A stretch of 64,000 nucleotides of DNA from Gigaspora rosea (lineage: Eukaryota > Glomeromycota > Glomeromycetes > Diversisporales > Gigasporaceae), in assembly GCA_003550325.1 (NCBI GenBank), contig QKWP01000138.1, positions 285,769 through 349,768 of the forward strand, in the 5' to 3' direction. Below the pieces are notes generated by a model, which was given only the letters and a program-made list of their open reading frames with translations, was not told where the DNA came from and did not search any database. Below, one piece after another: positions 22,354 to 33,410 of this stretch. Each line of letters begins with the position of its first letter. Within the stretch, counting starts at the first letter, position 1. Position numbers and translations under genes: made by a program.

Positions 22354-23145
22354 ATGTCAAATAATATTGATAATAATCCAATTGCTACAAGCGATACTGA
22401 GGATTGTTCAATATTCTCCTCTTCTTCAATGAATAAAAAATCTAGTGGTCGGCCTCGTGTAGAAGTATGGGATGACTATAATATCGATAAAAAAAATGGA
22501 AAATACTATTCTATTCAATGTAAATATTGTTCTACGCACTGGCAAAGAGGAATACCAGCCAATATGGAATTACATTTGGCTAATGAATGTTCTAGTTGTC
22601 CACAATACAAACAAAAATATTGGCAGGATATAATTGAGAACCGACGTAATAATTATCAAAGAACTTATAAAACAAAACGTCGCAAATCAACATATGGGGT
22701 CATTGCCTTGAAAATCAAGTTGACATTTCCCGATCGAGTTAATTCGGACACAAACGGACCAAAATGCAGGGCCATATTCATATGTAAATTCACCTTTTAG
22801 CTTATTGATTCAATAGTTTATTGAATAAACTATTGAATCAATAAGCTAAAAGGTGAATTTACATATGAATATGGCCCTGCATTTTGGTCCGTTTTTGTCC
22901 GAATTAACTCGATCGGGAAATGTCGTAACTTGATTTTAAAGGCAAAGACCCCATATCTGGTTAATACAAATGATTCAGAGTCTCTTACAAATGATTTAGA
23001 GTCTCTTTCTATAGATCGTCAAAATTTACTTGACCGTGCTGTATTAAAAACTTGGGTTGGATGCGGTATATCTTTTAAACTTATTGATAACACATTTATG
23101 CAAGATTTATTTATGCGACTTAATCCTGCATATCACCCACAATAA
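22354..23145 (+). pseudogene. BED zinc-finger N-terminus of hAT transposase, split by a MITE
   Basis: The ATG at 22354 opens a Ser/Asn-rich leader, then a BED finger: aromatic W.DY around residue 30, then C.YC (QCKYCSTHWQRG) and H...C (ELHLANEC), the expected C-x2-C...H-x4-C zinc ligands. After residue about 114 the frame runs into a MITE (22696-22952). Beyond it the same protein resumes (LVNTNDSESL ... FMQDLFMRLNPAYHPQ) and stops at 23145. The ending resembles the point just before the hAT catalytic core (L.P.Y..PSR), which is missing. It is a plain deletion derivative. Confidence 0.75.
22696..22952. mobile_element. Near-perfect palindromic MITE (GGGGTC.TTGCC family)
   Basis: 257 bp with inverted ends GGGGTCATTGCCTTGAAAAT / TTGATTTTAAAGGCAAAGACCCC. 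Most of its length folds on itself about a centre near 22824 (ATAGTTTATTGAATAAACTAT). ATAT occurs on both sides (22692-22695, 22953-22956). Members with the same ends are at 36370, 41629 and 46214. Confidence 0.85.
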
Positions 23146-23352
23146 AGTCTTAAATTTTCGTAAATTACAGTTTAATTGCATGTGTATTCGACAATGTAAA
23201 GAAAATAACCTATCACTATAATTATATACGCAGTTATAACTTTTTTATTTTAACGGTTTTAGCCTACGATAAAAGTTAAAATCAGTTTTACCATGTGATA
23301 AAACCAAAACATAGCGCCGTTAAAAGGTTTTCTCGGCATCACTAGTTCCTAT

Positions 23353-23563
23353 GTAGCATACATTAAAATTACCATTACTAATAGTAGAATTTTATTAGAA
23401 TCATCATTTCCAGTAATACTGTTGGTAATACCAATAATATTCCTGGCAACAGTAAAATCTTTATCTTGCCACTAGTAAACATTGAGCTTTACTTAGAAGT
23501 TTCAATACCAGGCATAGAATTTGAACCTTGCATACTATTATGAGAATTATCATTGGGGATAAG
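23353..23563. repeat. Continuation of duplicated flank
   Basis: Paralogous to 27626-27783 (ACATTAAAATTACC, AGAATTATCATTGGGG). No gene seen. Confidence 0.5.
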
Positions 23564-24020
23564 ATTGGGGCGCGCGGTATACTATGTAAATCAAAATTAT
23601 GTGTGCATTCCTTTTTTTTAGATAATCGATGTTTTTAAGTAATTATTAATAATAGATGAACTACGCAATATAAAATCGTGTTTCACTCCTTTAGATGCAT
23701 GGGTTGTATATCTTTCTTAGCTGGAAAAGTTTGCAACTAAGCGATTCTTACACATAGTTTTTTTTACAAAGTTACGAGATTATTTTTTTTCGTCATTTAT
23801 TGGAAACCAACATTTTTTCCTGTCTCTTTTTAAATGAGCAAATTGTTACTTAATTAAATTAATCGAACAAAATTGAATAAAACTGGTAATTCTTTCAATT
23901 AAAATATAAATTTTGCTTCGTAACTTTATTTTTTGGAACTTAATACTTACCTGTACAAAATTTGGATTTGAAGCAATCAATTTTAAAGGCTGTGCATATA
24001 AATAAAGGTTTGAACTTGCG
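23564..24020. mobile_element. Fragment of a TIR element (GGGG.GCGCGG end), unit 2
   Basis: Begins GGGGCGCGCGGTATACTATG, the terminal repeat of the 3077-3814 element, but no matching right end was found. The segment is paralogous to 27784-28200 in the next unit, so it entered before units 2 and 3 separated. On the minus strand LKLIASNPNFVQ stands before a donor-like CAGGTAAGT (about 23950-23990), perhaps a transposase exon remnant. Confidence 0.45.
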
Positions 24021-24029
24021 TGTTAATTT

Positions 24030-24470
24030 CCATAAGTAGAATTTTGATCTGGCTGATCGTTGGAACTATCATTAGAATTGTCATTATCATAATTATATCT
24101 GGATTTTGATCCAAATTAGAATTATTAATGCCACTAATTGATTCTGGATTTTGTTTAGAAACATTTCTTTCAGGAGTAATATTTGCACCTTCCTTAGCTT
24201 TGATACTATTATTGGAATTATTTTTACCATTAGTAAAACTAGGATATTGCTCAGAATTTGAATTGTTTAATATTCAAACTTCTGTTACTAACGGCAAAGC
24301 TTGAATTTTGCACAGATCTATCGACAATATTAAGATTGCTATTAGTTAAATCTTTTCCAACAACCGGATTGCTGCATTTAATTGAAATTTTATTAGAATC
24401 ACTATCTTCCCTATGCGGAGCTGTATCGTCATTTTGTTTCTGATGTTTGTTAGTCCTTCCGTCCTCAGAA
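24030..24470 (-). pseudogene. Degenerate copy of the 17159-18828 gene, exon 1 (unit 2)
   Basis: Read on the minus strand from about 24458, this follows the intact gene: TNKHQKQNDDTAPH against TNKDQKPNNGTVSQ, then Asn/Ser-rich sequence. The start codon is lost (ACT in place of ATG) and stops follow. The membrane-span end and exon 2 are missing and replaced by the 23564 element fragment. The flanking T-rich promoter tract is preserved. A host pseudogene. Confidence 0.75.
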
Positions 24471-25201
24471 CAATAACGTTAAAAAATAAACTTTTTTTTT
24501 TATTTTTGATAATTCATAAATTATGACAAAACTTGAAATGATTTTCTTTTTTCAATAATAATTATCAAAGATCAGATTTTTGTTTATGCGATATGAAAAT
24601 CTAGAAAGATTTTGCAGAACTTGCATTTCCAATCCAAACTATATTAATGCATAATAAACTCAGTTATCATGCAATCAAACCTATTTCGTTCATATCTCAA
24701 TCAATGTTTCATCACCATCACCAGTTAAAACGCATACAAAACTTACACTCTATAATGATATACAATAAGTGATTATTGAGTTGGTTTATATTGTAATTAA
24801 TATGATTTGTAACGTGAATATAAAAAAAAAAAACTTTTACAAACTTGTTTTGTAGTTACACTGCAAGTGATTAAAGAGATGTTATAATTACAATATAAAA
24901 CTAATAATTAGTAACCACTTACAGTATATTACCAGAATAGTAAGTTTTGCAAAAGAATTTTTTTATATTTTACAATAAAAATATTGTTTACAACATAAAA
25001 TTGATTGAAATATGCAATCAAAATACGAATTATGTAATTGCACGTTATACTGCATGGTCACATAAATTTGATTATATTTTTATTTTATACGAATTTGCAC
25101 CCATTGTAGTTAAGAAGAATACAAATCGAATACGTACTTGATAAAAATCGGGATTAAGAATTCTATTCACTACACTTTATTTCGAGCTACCAATAATAAA
25201 C
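24471..25201. promoter_or_regulatory. Paralogous promoter interval upstream of copy B
   Basis: Homologous to 18829-19421 at both ends (AATAAACTTTTTTTTTTATT near 24486; TACTGCATGGTCACATAAAT near 25050). The middle is diverged or carries small insertions. It now drives only copy B. Confidence 0.45.
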
Positions 25202-26787
25202 ATGCCAAATAATATTGAAAATTGTGCTGAATATCCATTAGATAGGAAAGGTACTGTTAGATTTGTCAATATTATTTTGGCTTTTTAAATCATGAAAGCT
25301 GTGCTGAATTAAATTAGACGACAAAAAATTCTGATGATAGTCCAAATTTATCATCTCGGATTTAAATTGAGCAATGCGATATTAGTTTTGTCAATTATTA
25401 TTATTTTTTTTTGAACATGTAATGATAATCGAATCATTTTGGTCATTTATAGTTTTCTCACCGGCACCTAAGACTGAAAAAACACCTAAAAAGGTGCCCG
25501 ATAAATTACGATTATTTGGAATATTAGTGATATACTCAATTATTTATTTACTATTTTTTGAGAACAATGTAAGAACGAATTATTGATTAATTAATATTTT
25601 ATTTAAACTTAAATTCTAAATCAAAAGTGATATTGTTTATTAGGAACAACATGGACAAAATATTTCTCTAAATAAAACTAGCACCTTTCAAAGTATCGTA
25701 GATTTAGCATATTCTGGGTCGAAAAATTTATCATCGCTTGAAATTCCAGGTATATTTCTGTTCAATCAATACAGTATATGCAAAGCAAATTATATTTAAT
25801 TTACTTAATCAGCACTTTTTTAACATTTATTTAGAGACCGGTGAGATGAGCGACTATCGAATTATTATTCGAGACCTGGGTCGGATAATGGAAAAAAGTG
25901 ATATAATTGTTAAAAATGGAAAGAAACTTTCAGAGGTACTCTTTGGATTAGATAAAGAAATTCAAAAAGCAGGTGACGCGCTCGAAGAATTTCGGCATCA
26001 AGTGAAAAGCTTTTACTTTTCACTTGCACGTGAGATGAAGGCAATTATGGAAAAAATTGAAAAAACACAGCATGGCACCAAAAATCTTATTAAATTAAAT
26101 AATCACATGTCAAATAGTGATGCAGAATTTATTCATAAACGACTCGAAGTATTAGAAAAACAAATACCTGTGTTTATAGAAAAACTCTATCAGGTTCTTT
26201 ACGCTATTGATTCGGTTCATAATAGTGCAGATAATACACAAGGGTACCTAATTGATGGAGAACGTGAGGCCGAACGTGCCTTAAAAAAACATTGGTTAGG
26301 TAATATTGCTGATTATACAGTACGAAAGAGAGCAGAAGATGAACTTATACGAGTTCGAATAACAATTAAAATTTTAAAGGATATAGCACCAATTCTTATG
26401 AAATTTGAAAACTTTTTAAAAGAGTATCGTCGCAATATACAAGATGTTGACAAAGAAGTCAAAAATGCTCCTACAAAACCAACGGCAGATGACATGAAAT
26501 ATTTGAAAAAAGCAATTACAGACCTTGAAGAACAACACACACAATTCTCTTCAGCAAAGAAACACACAAAATTCTCTTCTGAAGAATATAAGCCGGTAGA
26601 TACTTATGAAGATGTTGAAAATGAAGATGCTGAAGATATCGAAAATAATGATTCCATGCTTTATGCATTTATGAATAAGATACTAAAATGGACATTGGAT
26701 CCGGTAGTTTTTATCGTTAAATATGTAGAATTAACATTATTTAATGTCGTTAAGTATATATTTAGTATTATTAAGTATATATATTAG
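25202..26787 (+). CDS. Membrane-anchored coiled-coil protein, copy B (four exons)
   Basis: Exons 25202-25250, 25453-25568, 25644-25749 and 25835-26787; phases 1, 0, 1; 407 residues. Exon 1 nearly matches copy A (MPNNIENCAEYPLDRK). The membrane span is residues 37-52, shorter than in A. Exon 3 begins GAA where A has ATG. The helical exon keeps MSDYRIIIRDLG (95-106), SADNTQGYLIDGEREAE and PTADDMKYLKKAI. It lacks about 40 residues between the conserved QFSSAKK and KFSSEEYKP, so two heptad-like segments are fused (QFSSAKKHTKFSSEE). The tail has about three of the 11-residue hydrophobic repeats, one shortened. All exons are open with good splice sites, so the gene looks functional. Its head-to-head partner is dead. 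Confidence 0.85.
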
Positions 26788-27181
26788 GGCTGGTTTCGTG
26801 TTATCTATTTATATCGAATATGTTGTCATGTTAATAACATAATAAGTACGATCAAACCAGTTATCAGTTAGCAACATTGTATAAAAGTGTTGTTTACATG
26901 AGTAAAATGAATATATAAAATTTTATGAAAAACAAAATCTATGTGCGTAATTAAGCTAATGCAACACTAGAAATTTTATAATTATCATCTATTTTATATC
27001 AATGTTCTTCATTTATCACTTGACGTATAGTAAATCCTTTATAATTGTATGCTCCTGGAACCAAGATTTAACAACATGCATTTAGAGATCAACAACAGAG
27101 TATTGCTATATTTGGGTCAGTATTTGAGCATGCATTTAAAATTGGTGTGCACTTATAGAGGTTTTGTAATTTATAGTTTAT
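26788..27181. repeat. 3' flank of copy B, tandem-duplication paralogue
   Basis: Matches 21290-21890 with deletions (CAGTTAGCAACATTGTATAA, TGGAACCAAGATTTAACAAC). No gene seen. Confidence 0.5.
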
Positions 27182-27396
27182 AGTTATTGTATGGGTTGTA
27201 GTGAATAACCCAGTACACACGGGTTCATATTCCGTGCCGAAGGCACGGGATTTAAATATGAACCCGTGTGTGTAACGGGTTATTCAACACCCATATAATA
27301 ACTATTTTATTGCACGGTGTCTGACGTAACAATCCCGTGCCAATAAGTTAATGAAAAAAGCACGGGTTGTCACATAAGACCCGTGCAAATAAATAT
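27182..27396. mobile_element. Paired hairpin MITEs, absent from the copy A flank
   Basis: A first hairpin (27182-27306) has arms AGTTATTGTATGGGTT / AACACCCATATAATAACT and an inner perfect stem CCGTGCC GAA GGCACGG. A second (about 27307-27396) has ends TTATTGCACGG / CCGTGCAAATAA. Unit 1 reads straight through the site (TTATTGTATATTTGTTTATT at 21894-21913), so these inserted after duplication. Confidence 0.65.
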
Positions 27397-27783
27397 ATTT
27401 ATTAATAGCAATATTACATCAAACTATCCTAAAATATACATAAACAAACATGGAAACTATATTGTGAAAGACTTACAAAAACAATATTATTAAAAAATTG
27501 TGCAGTGCATGTCTTGAGCTTTCCAACAATTACAATGTAATATTTGCATATATACTAAATATACATAATATCTGTATCCTCTCTACTTGACTAGTTCTTC
27601 GAAAAATTAATAATTGGTTCCTATATAACATACCATTAAAATTACCCTTACAATAGTAATTGATAATAGTAGAATCTTTATCTTGCCACTAGTAAACCTT
27701 GAGATTCCTTAGAAATGTCAATACCAGGAATTGAATTTGAACCTTGCATACTATTATGAGAATTATCATTGGGGGTAAGATTG

Positions 27784-28200
27784 GGGTGCGCGGTATGCTA
27801 TGTAAATCAAAATTATGTGTGATCGATGTTTTTAAGTAATTATTAATATAGATGAACTACGTAATATTTTTTTATATATAAAATCGTGTTTCACTCCTTT
27901 AGATGCATGGGTTGGAAAATTTTGCAACTAAGCGATTCTTACACATAGTTTTTTTACAAAGTAACGAAATTTTTTTCGCCATTTATTGAAAACCAACTTT
28001 TTTCCTGTCTCTTTTTAAATGAGCAAATTGTTATTTAAATTAATCGAACAAAATTGAATAAAACTGGTAATTCTTTCAACTAAAATATAAATTTTACTTC
28101 GTAACTTTATTTTTTGGAACTTAATACTTACCTGTACAAAATTTGGATTCGAAGCAATCAATTTTAAAGGCTGTGCATATAAATAAAGGTTTGAACTATT
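27784..28200. mobile_element. Fragment of the GGGGTGCGCGG TIR element, unit 3
   Basis: Paralogue of 23564-24020: same single TIR, same interior (CGATTCTTACACATAGTTTT, TACTTACCTGTACAAAATTT), with small deletions. Confidence 0.5.
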
Positions 28201-28259
28201 GTGTTAATTTTCATAAGTAGAATTTTTTTTTTTATTAACACCTCCGAATAAGTAGAATT

Positions 28260-28680
28260 TTGATCTGGCTTATCTTTAGAACTATCATTAGAATTGACAT
28301 TATCATAATTAGATCTGGAATTTGATCCAAATTAGAATTATTAATGTCACTAATTGACTCTGGATTTTGTTTAGAAATATTTCTTTCAGGCGTAATATTT
28401 GCACCTTCCTTAGCTTTGATACTATTATTGGAATTATTATTACCATTAGTAGAACTTGAATCTTGTTCAGAATTTGAATTGTTTTAGTATTCAAACTACT
28501 GTTACTAATGGCAAAGCTCGAATCTTGCACAGAGTTATCGATAATATTAGAAGTTTTATTAAGATTACTATTAGTTAAATCTTTTCCAACAACCGGATTG
28601 CTGCATTTAATTGAAATTTTATTAGAATCACTATATCGTTATTTTGTTTCTGATGTTTGTTAGTCATTTCGTCCTCATAA
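28260..28680 (-). pseudogene. Degenerate copy of the 17159-18828 gene, exon 1 (unit 3)
   Basis: The ATG survives near 28665 (MTNKHQKQNNDI), but the frame then departs from that of the intact gene and stops. Later blocks (TSNNIDNS, QDSSFAISNS) match the unit 2 remnant. The membrane span and exon 2 are absent, as in unit 2. A host pseudogene. Confidence 0.75.
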
Positions 28681-29351
28681 AAATAACGTTAAAAATAAAC
28701 TTTTTTTTTTATTTTTGATAATTCATAAATTATGACAAAACTTGAAATGGTTTTCTATAATAATTCTTAAAGATTTGATTTTTGTTTATGCGATGTGAAA
28801 ATCTAGAAAGTTTCTGTAGAAATTGCATTTTCAATCTAAACTATATTATAACGCTTTGCAAAAAAAGTGTGACCCTGTGATTTTCACGGTGATGATTGCG
28901 GAAAATTTCTGAGATTTTAATTCCCTATTGATCATAATTTTCATCAATAACGTCTATATTTTATCCGAAATCTTTAAAATTCTTCAAGAATCGAAAAATC
29001 TTCTAGAATTGACTGATTTCTCATGATTTTACATGACATCATGATCTGCAGAGGTCACCCATTTTGCAAAGCGCAATAATGCATATAAGTGATTAATGAT
29101 GAGTTAGTTTGTATTGAAATTAAAACGCATACAAAAATTACACATACAATAAGTGATTATTGAGTTGGTTTTTATTGTAACTTAATATGATTGAAACACT
29201 AATGTAGTTGCACGTTATACTGCATGGTTACATAAAGTTGATCGAGTTTTGTACAATTAAGAAACAATAAGAAACGAATAAGTATTTGTAAAAACCGAAA
29301 ATTAAGAATTCTATTCAACTACTCTTTGATTAAGAGCTACCAATAATAAAC
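28681..29351. promoter_or_regulatory. Promoter interval upstream of copy C
   Basis: Keeps the T-rich tract (AACTTTTTTTTTTATTTTTG near 28698) and the GCACGTTATACTGCATGGTT block near 29210. It is interrupted by a MITE at 28850-29080. Confidence 0.45.
28850..29080. mobile_element. MITE with TTAT.(A/G)CGCTTTGCAAA ends
   Basis: Ends ATAACGCTTTGCAAAAAAAG and TTTTGCAAAGCGCAATAA are inverted repeats, with GTGACC/GGTCAC just inside. Unit 2 shows the uninterrupted site (ACTATATTAATGCATAATAA near 24649), so the insertion is unique to unit 3. Confidence 0.75.
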
Positions 29352-31042
29352 ATGCCAACAAATATTGACAATTGTGCTGAATATTCGTTAGATAAGAAAG
29401 GTACTGTTAGCTTTTTAAATGTTATTTTAGCTTTTTAAATTATTGAAATAGAAATGTAAATCATGAAAGCCATGTCGAGTTCTTTTTTAAATCAGACAAC
29501 AAAAATTCTGATGACAGTTCTAGTGAAGCATCATCATTAACTTTGCCAAATCCAAATTTATCATCTCTGATTTAACTTGAGCAATACGATATTAACTTTG
29601 TCAATTATTATTCTTTTGTACATGTAATAATCATCGAAACGTTTTGGTCATTAATAGTTGTCTCAACGGCACCTAAGAATGATAGAACACCTAAAAAGCT
29701 GCTCGATAAATTTTCGATTTTTCGATTAGTTGGAGTAATATTAGGGATATGCTTAATTACTTTACTATTACTTTACTATTTTTTTGTAAGAACAAATTAA
29801 TACAATTAATTAATATTTTATCTAAGCTTAAATTCTAAATAAAAAGCTGATATTATTTATTAGATGCAAGATGGTCAAAATATTTCTCAAAGTGAAACTC
29901 ACACCTTTCAAAGTATCGTAGATTTAGCAGATTCTGGATCGGAAAAATTATCATCGCTTGAAATTCCAGGTAAATTTTTTCAGTTCAATCAATATATGCA
30001 AAGCAAATTAGAATTTACTTAATCAGCACTTTTTTACCATTTTTTAGAGACCGGTGAGATGAGCGGCTATCGAATTATTATTCGAGACCTCGGTCTGATA
30101 ATGGAAAAAAGTGATATAATGGTTAAAAATGGAAAGAAAATTTCAGAAGTACTCTTTGGATTAGATAAAGAAATTCAAAAAGCTGGAGACGAACTCGAAG
30201 AATTTCGGCATCAAGCAAAAATCTTTTACTTTTCGCTTGCAAGTGAGATGAAGGCAATTATGAAAGAAATTGAAAATTCACAGTCTGGCTTCAAATATTT
30301 TAGTAATCTTATTAAATCAAATAATCACATGTCAGATAGTGAAGCAAACTTTATCAATAAGCGACTAGAAATATTAGAAAACCAAATACCTGGGTTTCTG
30401 GAACAAACCAAACGGGTTCTTTACGCTATTGATTCAGTTCATAATAGTGCAGATAATACACAAGGGTACCTGATTGATGGAGAACGTGAGGCCGAACGTG
30501 CTTTAAAAAAACATTGGCTAGGTAATATTGCTGATTATACTGTACGAATGAGAGCAGAAGATGAGCTTTTACGAGTTCGAGTAATAATTAAAATGTTGAA
30601 GGAAATAGCACCAAGTCTTTTAAATTTTGAAACTTTTTTAAAAGAGTATCGTCGTAATATACAAGATGTTTCCAAAGAAGTCATAAATGTCCCTATAAGG
30701 CCAACGGAAGAAGACTTGAAGTATTTGAAAAAAGCAATTGCAGACCTTGAAGAACAACATGAACAATTCTCTTCAGCAAAGAAAAAATTTATATCAATGG
30801 ATGATTATAATGCTAGATATCTTGAAGAAAATCAGTCTCTTGATGAACAACATACAATATTCTCTTCTGAAGAATATAAACCTGATGAAGATGTTGAAAA
30901 TGAAGATGCTGAAAATAATGATTCTATGCTTTATGCATTTACGAATAAGATACTAGAATGGACATTGTACCCAGTAGTTTTTATTATTTTTGTTGTGTTT
31001 AGTATTGTTAAGTATATAATACTGACTTTATTTAGTGTATAG
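29352..31042 (+). CDS. Membrane-anchored coiled-coil protein, copy C (four exons)
   Basis: Exons 29352-29400, 29658-29785, 29864-29969 and 30048-31042; phases 1, 0, 1; 425 residues. The first ~77 residues of the main exon are identical to copy A, at DNA level too (30048-30290 against 20107-20350), pointing to recent duplication or conversion. After that a variable stretch (FKYFSNLIKSNNHMSDSEAN) differs from A and resembles B. Membrane span at residues 41-59. The C-terminus keeps about two 11-residue units and stops at TAG 31040-31042. The untranslated DNA just after still contains repeat-unit DNA (TTATTTAGTATTGTTAATTA, 31053-31072), so the repeat tail was shortened. Otherwise intact. Confidence 0.85.
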
Positions 31043-31469
31043 TATTGACCTTATTTAGTATTGTTAATTATATAGTGTTAACCTTATGTAGTGCTGTTCA
31101 GTTAGGGTGACCTTACTTGGTTTCATGTTACCTATTTTTTTAAGTGATTAGATTATTATATCAATATGTTATCAGTTAGCAAAAGTGTATAAAATTCTTG
31201 ATCTGTGTGCGCTACATGAGTAAAATGAATATTGAAAAGTTATGAAAAACAAAATCTATATGTGCAATTACTAAATTAAACTAATGCAACATTAGTAAAT
31301 ACAATTATCATCTATTTGATATCAATATTCTTCATTTATTACTTGACATTGCAGACCAAAAATCCAAAACCATGGTTGATTATTTATTATATAACAAATC
31401 AAAAAATAATTTTAGAAAAATCATAAAACCATGACTTATACTCTAATACTATAACCATTGGGTATTGCG
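31043..31469. repeat. 3' flank of copy C, tandem-duplication paralogue
   Basis: Parallels 21230-21655 up to ACTATAACCATTG, where an inserted element begins. No gene seen. Confidence 0.55.
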
Positions 31470-31586
31470 ATTATTGCTCCGAACGGGTCAAGTCGGGTTG
31501 GGTTATAGACAACCCGAATTTTTAAGGCCAATATGCTAAAGTTTTAAAATCTTAATATTAAAATTCTAATATAAATCAAAGATAAA

Positions 31587-31829
31587 CAGTACGGGACAGT
31601 ATAAGATATCCACTTTTTCCGAGTTCGCCAAATTTTAAAAAAAAATTTATGGTAAAAATGACATAAAAAAATTTTTCGACCAATCACAATTTCAAAATCA
31701 AAAATTTTAAAAATCCCTCTTTCAGATTTGTTGTTAAACAATAAACAAGAAATTTGAAACAGGGATTTTTAAAATTTTTAATTTTAAAAATGTTATTATC
31801 AAATTAATGTCTTATGCTGTCCCATACTG
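31587..31829. mobile_element. MITE with CAGTACGGGACAG ends
   Basis: Inverted ends CAGTACGGGACAGTATAAGA and TCTTATGCTGTCCCATACTG. Inside, AAATTTTAAAAATCCCT and AGGGATTTTTAAAATTTTT pair as inner arms. Confidence 0.7.
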
Positions 31830-31909
31830 TATAAAAATATTGTTTAGTTTATAAATAAAAAAATAATTGTTGATATTATTTAATATTAGTGTGTATATTG
31901 AATTTATTT

Positions 31910-32223
31910 AGGCCACGCAAAGTTAATTTTTCGTTTTGCATAACCCGTCTACCCAATTTTTTTTTAAAAAAAATTTTTTTTAAATTTCAATTGTGCCAAT
32001 TATTCTGTTTTTGCTATTTAATTTTTTCTCTGGTGTCGCCCGATGGTGATCTTAATTTGCGGAATTACCCGATAGATCAAAAAAAAAAAATCCAAAATTC
32101 TCTGATTCCTTAAGCATACTAAGTAGATACTAAGTAGATTAAAAAAAAAAAAAAAACCGACCCGTCGACTGAAATTTTGGAACACCATGTTATGCAAAAC
32201 GAAAAATTAACTATGCATAGCCT
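31910..32223. mobile_element. MITE, GGCCACGCAAAGTTAATT family
   Basis: Left end AGGCCACGCAAAGTTAATTT; right end GTTATGCAAAACGAAAAATT then AACTATGCATAGCCT. Conserved interior words GTGTCGCCCGATGGTGAT and GGAATTACCCGAT are shared with the 12139 and 63217 copies. The 74-codon frame here is a by-product of the element. Confidence 0.75.
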
Positions 32224-32989
32224 TTAATTAGCAAAGTGAATACCGGTAGTTGATTTATTAAAAGAATTATCATTCTTCGCCACACCATCATTTTATTTGT
32301 TTTGATTTTGCATTAATCAAAACAAAACAAATAGGGCCGGGTTAAGATTGGGGTTAAGTTTCGTAGATGTGATAGTTAGAAGACCCTCCTAACCCAAAAT
32401 TTCGCAAAGAATTTTTTTTTGTTAAGAAAAAAGTGTAGTTAATGAAGCGATTTTTTAGTTTCGTTTCGATTTTACGTTACGCCTGATCTTGCATCCTGAT
32501 TGGTCAATCAGGGTGGCGATGAATGTTAATTCTCAAATGCTATTCTAAAGAAAAAAAAAAACTAAATATATAAAAAATTTCGGGTCGTGTTAATTCTTAA
32601 CCCGAACCCAACCCGAACCCGACCTGAAATTTTCGTGTCAAAATTTTCTAACCCGAACCTTACCCAACCCGAAATTTCGGGTCAGGTTTCAGGTTGACCC
32701 GACCCGATTTAGAGCGCTAACTGTGATACAGATATTGATTACTCATAAACAGAATTATACCCAATTCTAAGTACTTACACTTCAAGTCTAGGTTTTGCAC
32801 TTAAAAATGACTAAAACCAAAGCCAATATCTATCAAAATTTTTGCTAGCCTCTCTATTAAATTTAGTAGTAGAAAAGCAAAAATTCTTCTAACAAACTCA
32901 ACTTATATACAAACTATCTGAATCTAATATATTAAACACAATATCAGATGTATAATTTTATCATTATAAATTATTATAAACCCTTGGTT

Positions 32990-33410
32990 CTAATTTCTCA
33001 GTATTCTCAAAAGAAACTATCTCTTGCCTCAACGATTTAGATCATTCAACGCAATACTGAAGCAAAATCTTTCGATAATCATCAAATTACAATAAATTTG
33101 ATACTGAATGTTAGGAACTTTCTTCATTATCTTTTTTAAATACCCAAGATCTCATTTCAATAGAAAAAGCTCTACATAGTTTATCCCATTTACAAGTTGA
33201 TGATATGTCCCATTATATAAAATATTATAATATTTTGATGACAAGAATAAATCTTTCCATAACAACTTCAAAATATATTACTTTCTCTGGTGTGAGAACT
33301 TGTTTTGGTCTAATAATATTGATAAAAGATTTTAGCTCTATTGCACTAATCAGACTATTATCCAACACAGTTAGTTGGCTTAGCTAAATTAAGCAAGTAA
33401 ATGATCTAGC
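32990..33410 (-). pseudogene. Remnant of the 17159-18828 gene, exon 2 (fourth unit)
   Basis: Plus-strand blocks TTAGGAACTTTCTTCATTAT, TTTACAAGTTGATGATATGT and CCCATTATATAAA follow, in order and spacing, GTCAGGAACTTTCTTCATTA, TTTGCAAGTTGGTGACGAGT and CCCACTATATAAA in the intact gene (17380-17530). The region spans roughly the last 60% of exon 2 and is full of changes and stops on the coding (minus) strand. It shows that a fourth head-to-head unit once existed. Its + partner was not found. Confidence 0.7.

Larger units (their letters stand above)
22133..23344 (+). mobile_element. hAT transposon, internally deleted, with 8 bp target duplication
   Basis: The 8 bp GTTCCTAT flanks both ends (22125-22132, 23345-23352). 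Inverted repeats start TAGTGATGCCGAGAAAACCT and stay highly similar for about 100 bp. The matching empty site is visible in the paralogous flank near 27617-27625 (TTGGTTCCTATATAAC), so the insertion followed the tandem duplication. The interior encodes only the BED-finger start of a hAT transposase and carries a palindromic MITE, so the element is non-autonomous. Confidence 0.88.
31470..32722. mobile_element. hAT-like element built of AACCCG/CGGGTC words, with insertions
   Basis: Left part GCTCCGAACGGGTCAAGTCG and right part ACCCGACCCGATTTAGAGCG face each other. Both are rich in AACCCGAACC/CGGGTT words. It interrupts the duplicated flank after ATAACCATTG. Two other elements lie inside (31587-31829, 31910-32223). 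Ends are approximate and no target duplication was confirmed. Confidence 0.45.
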
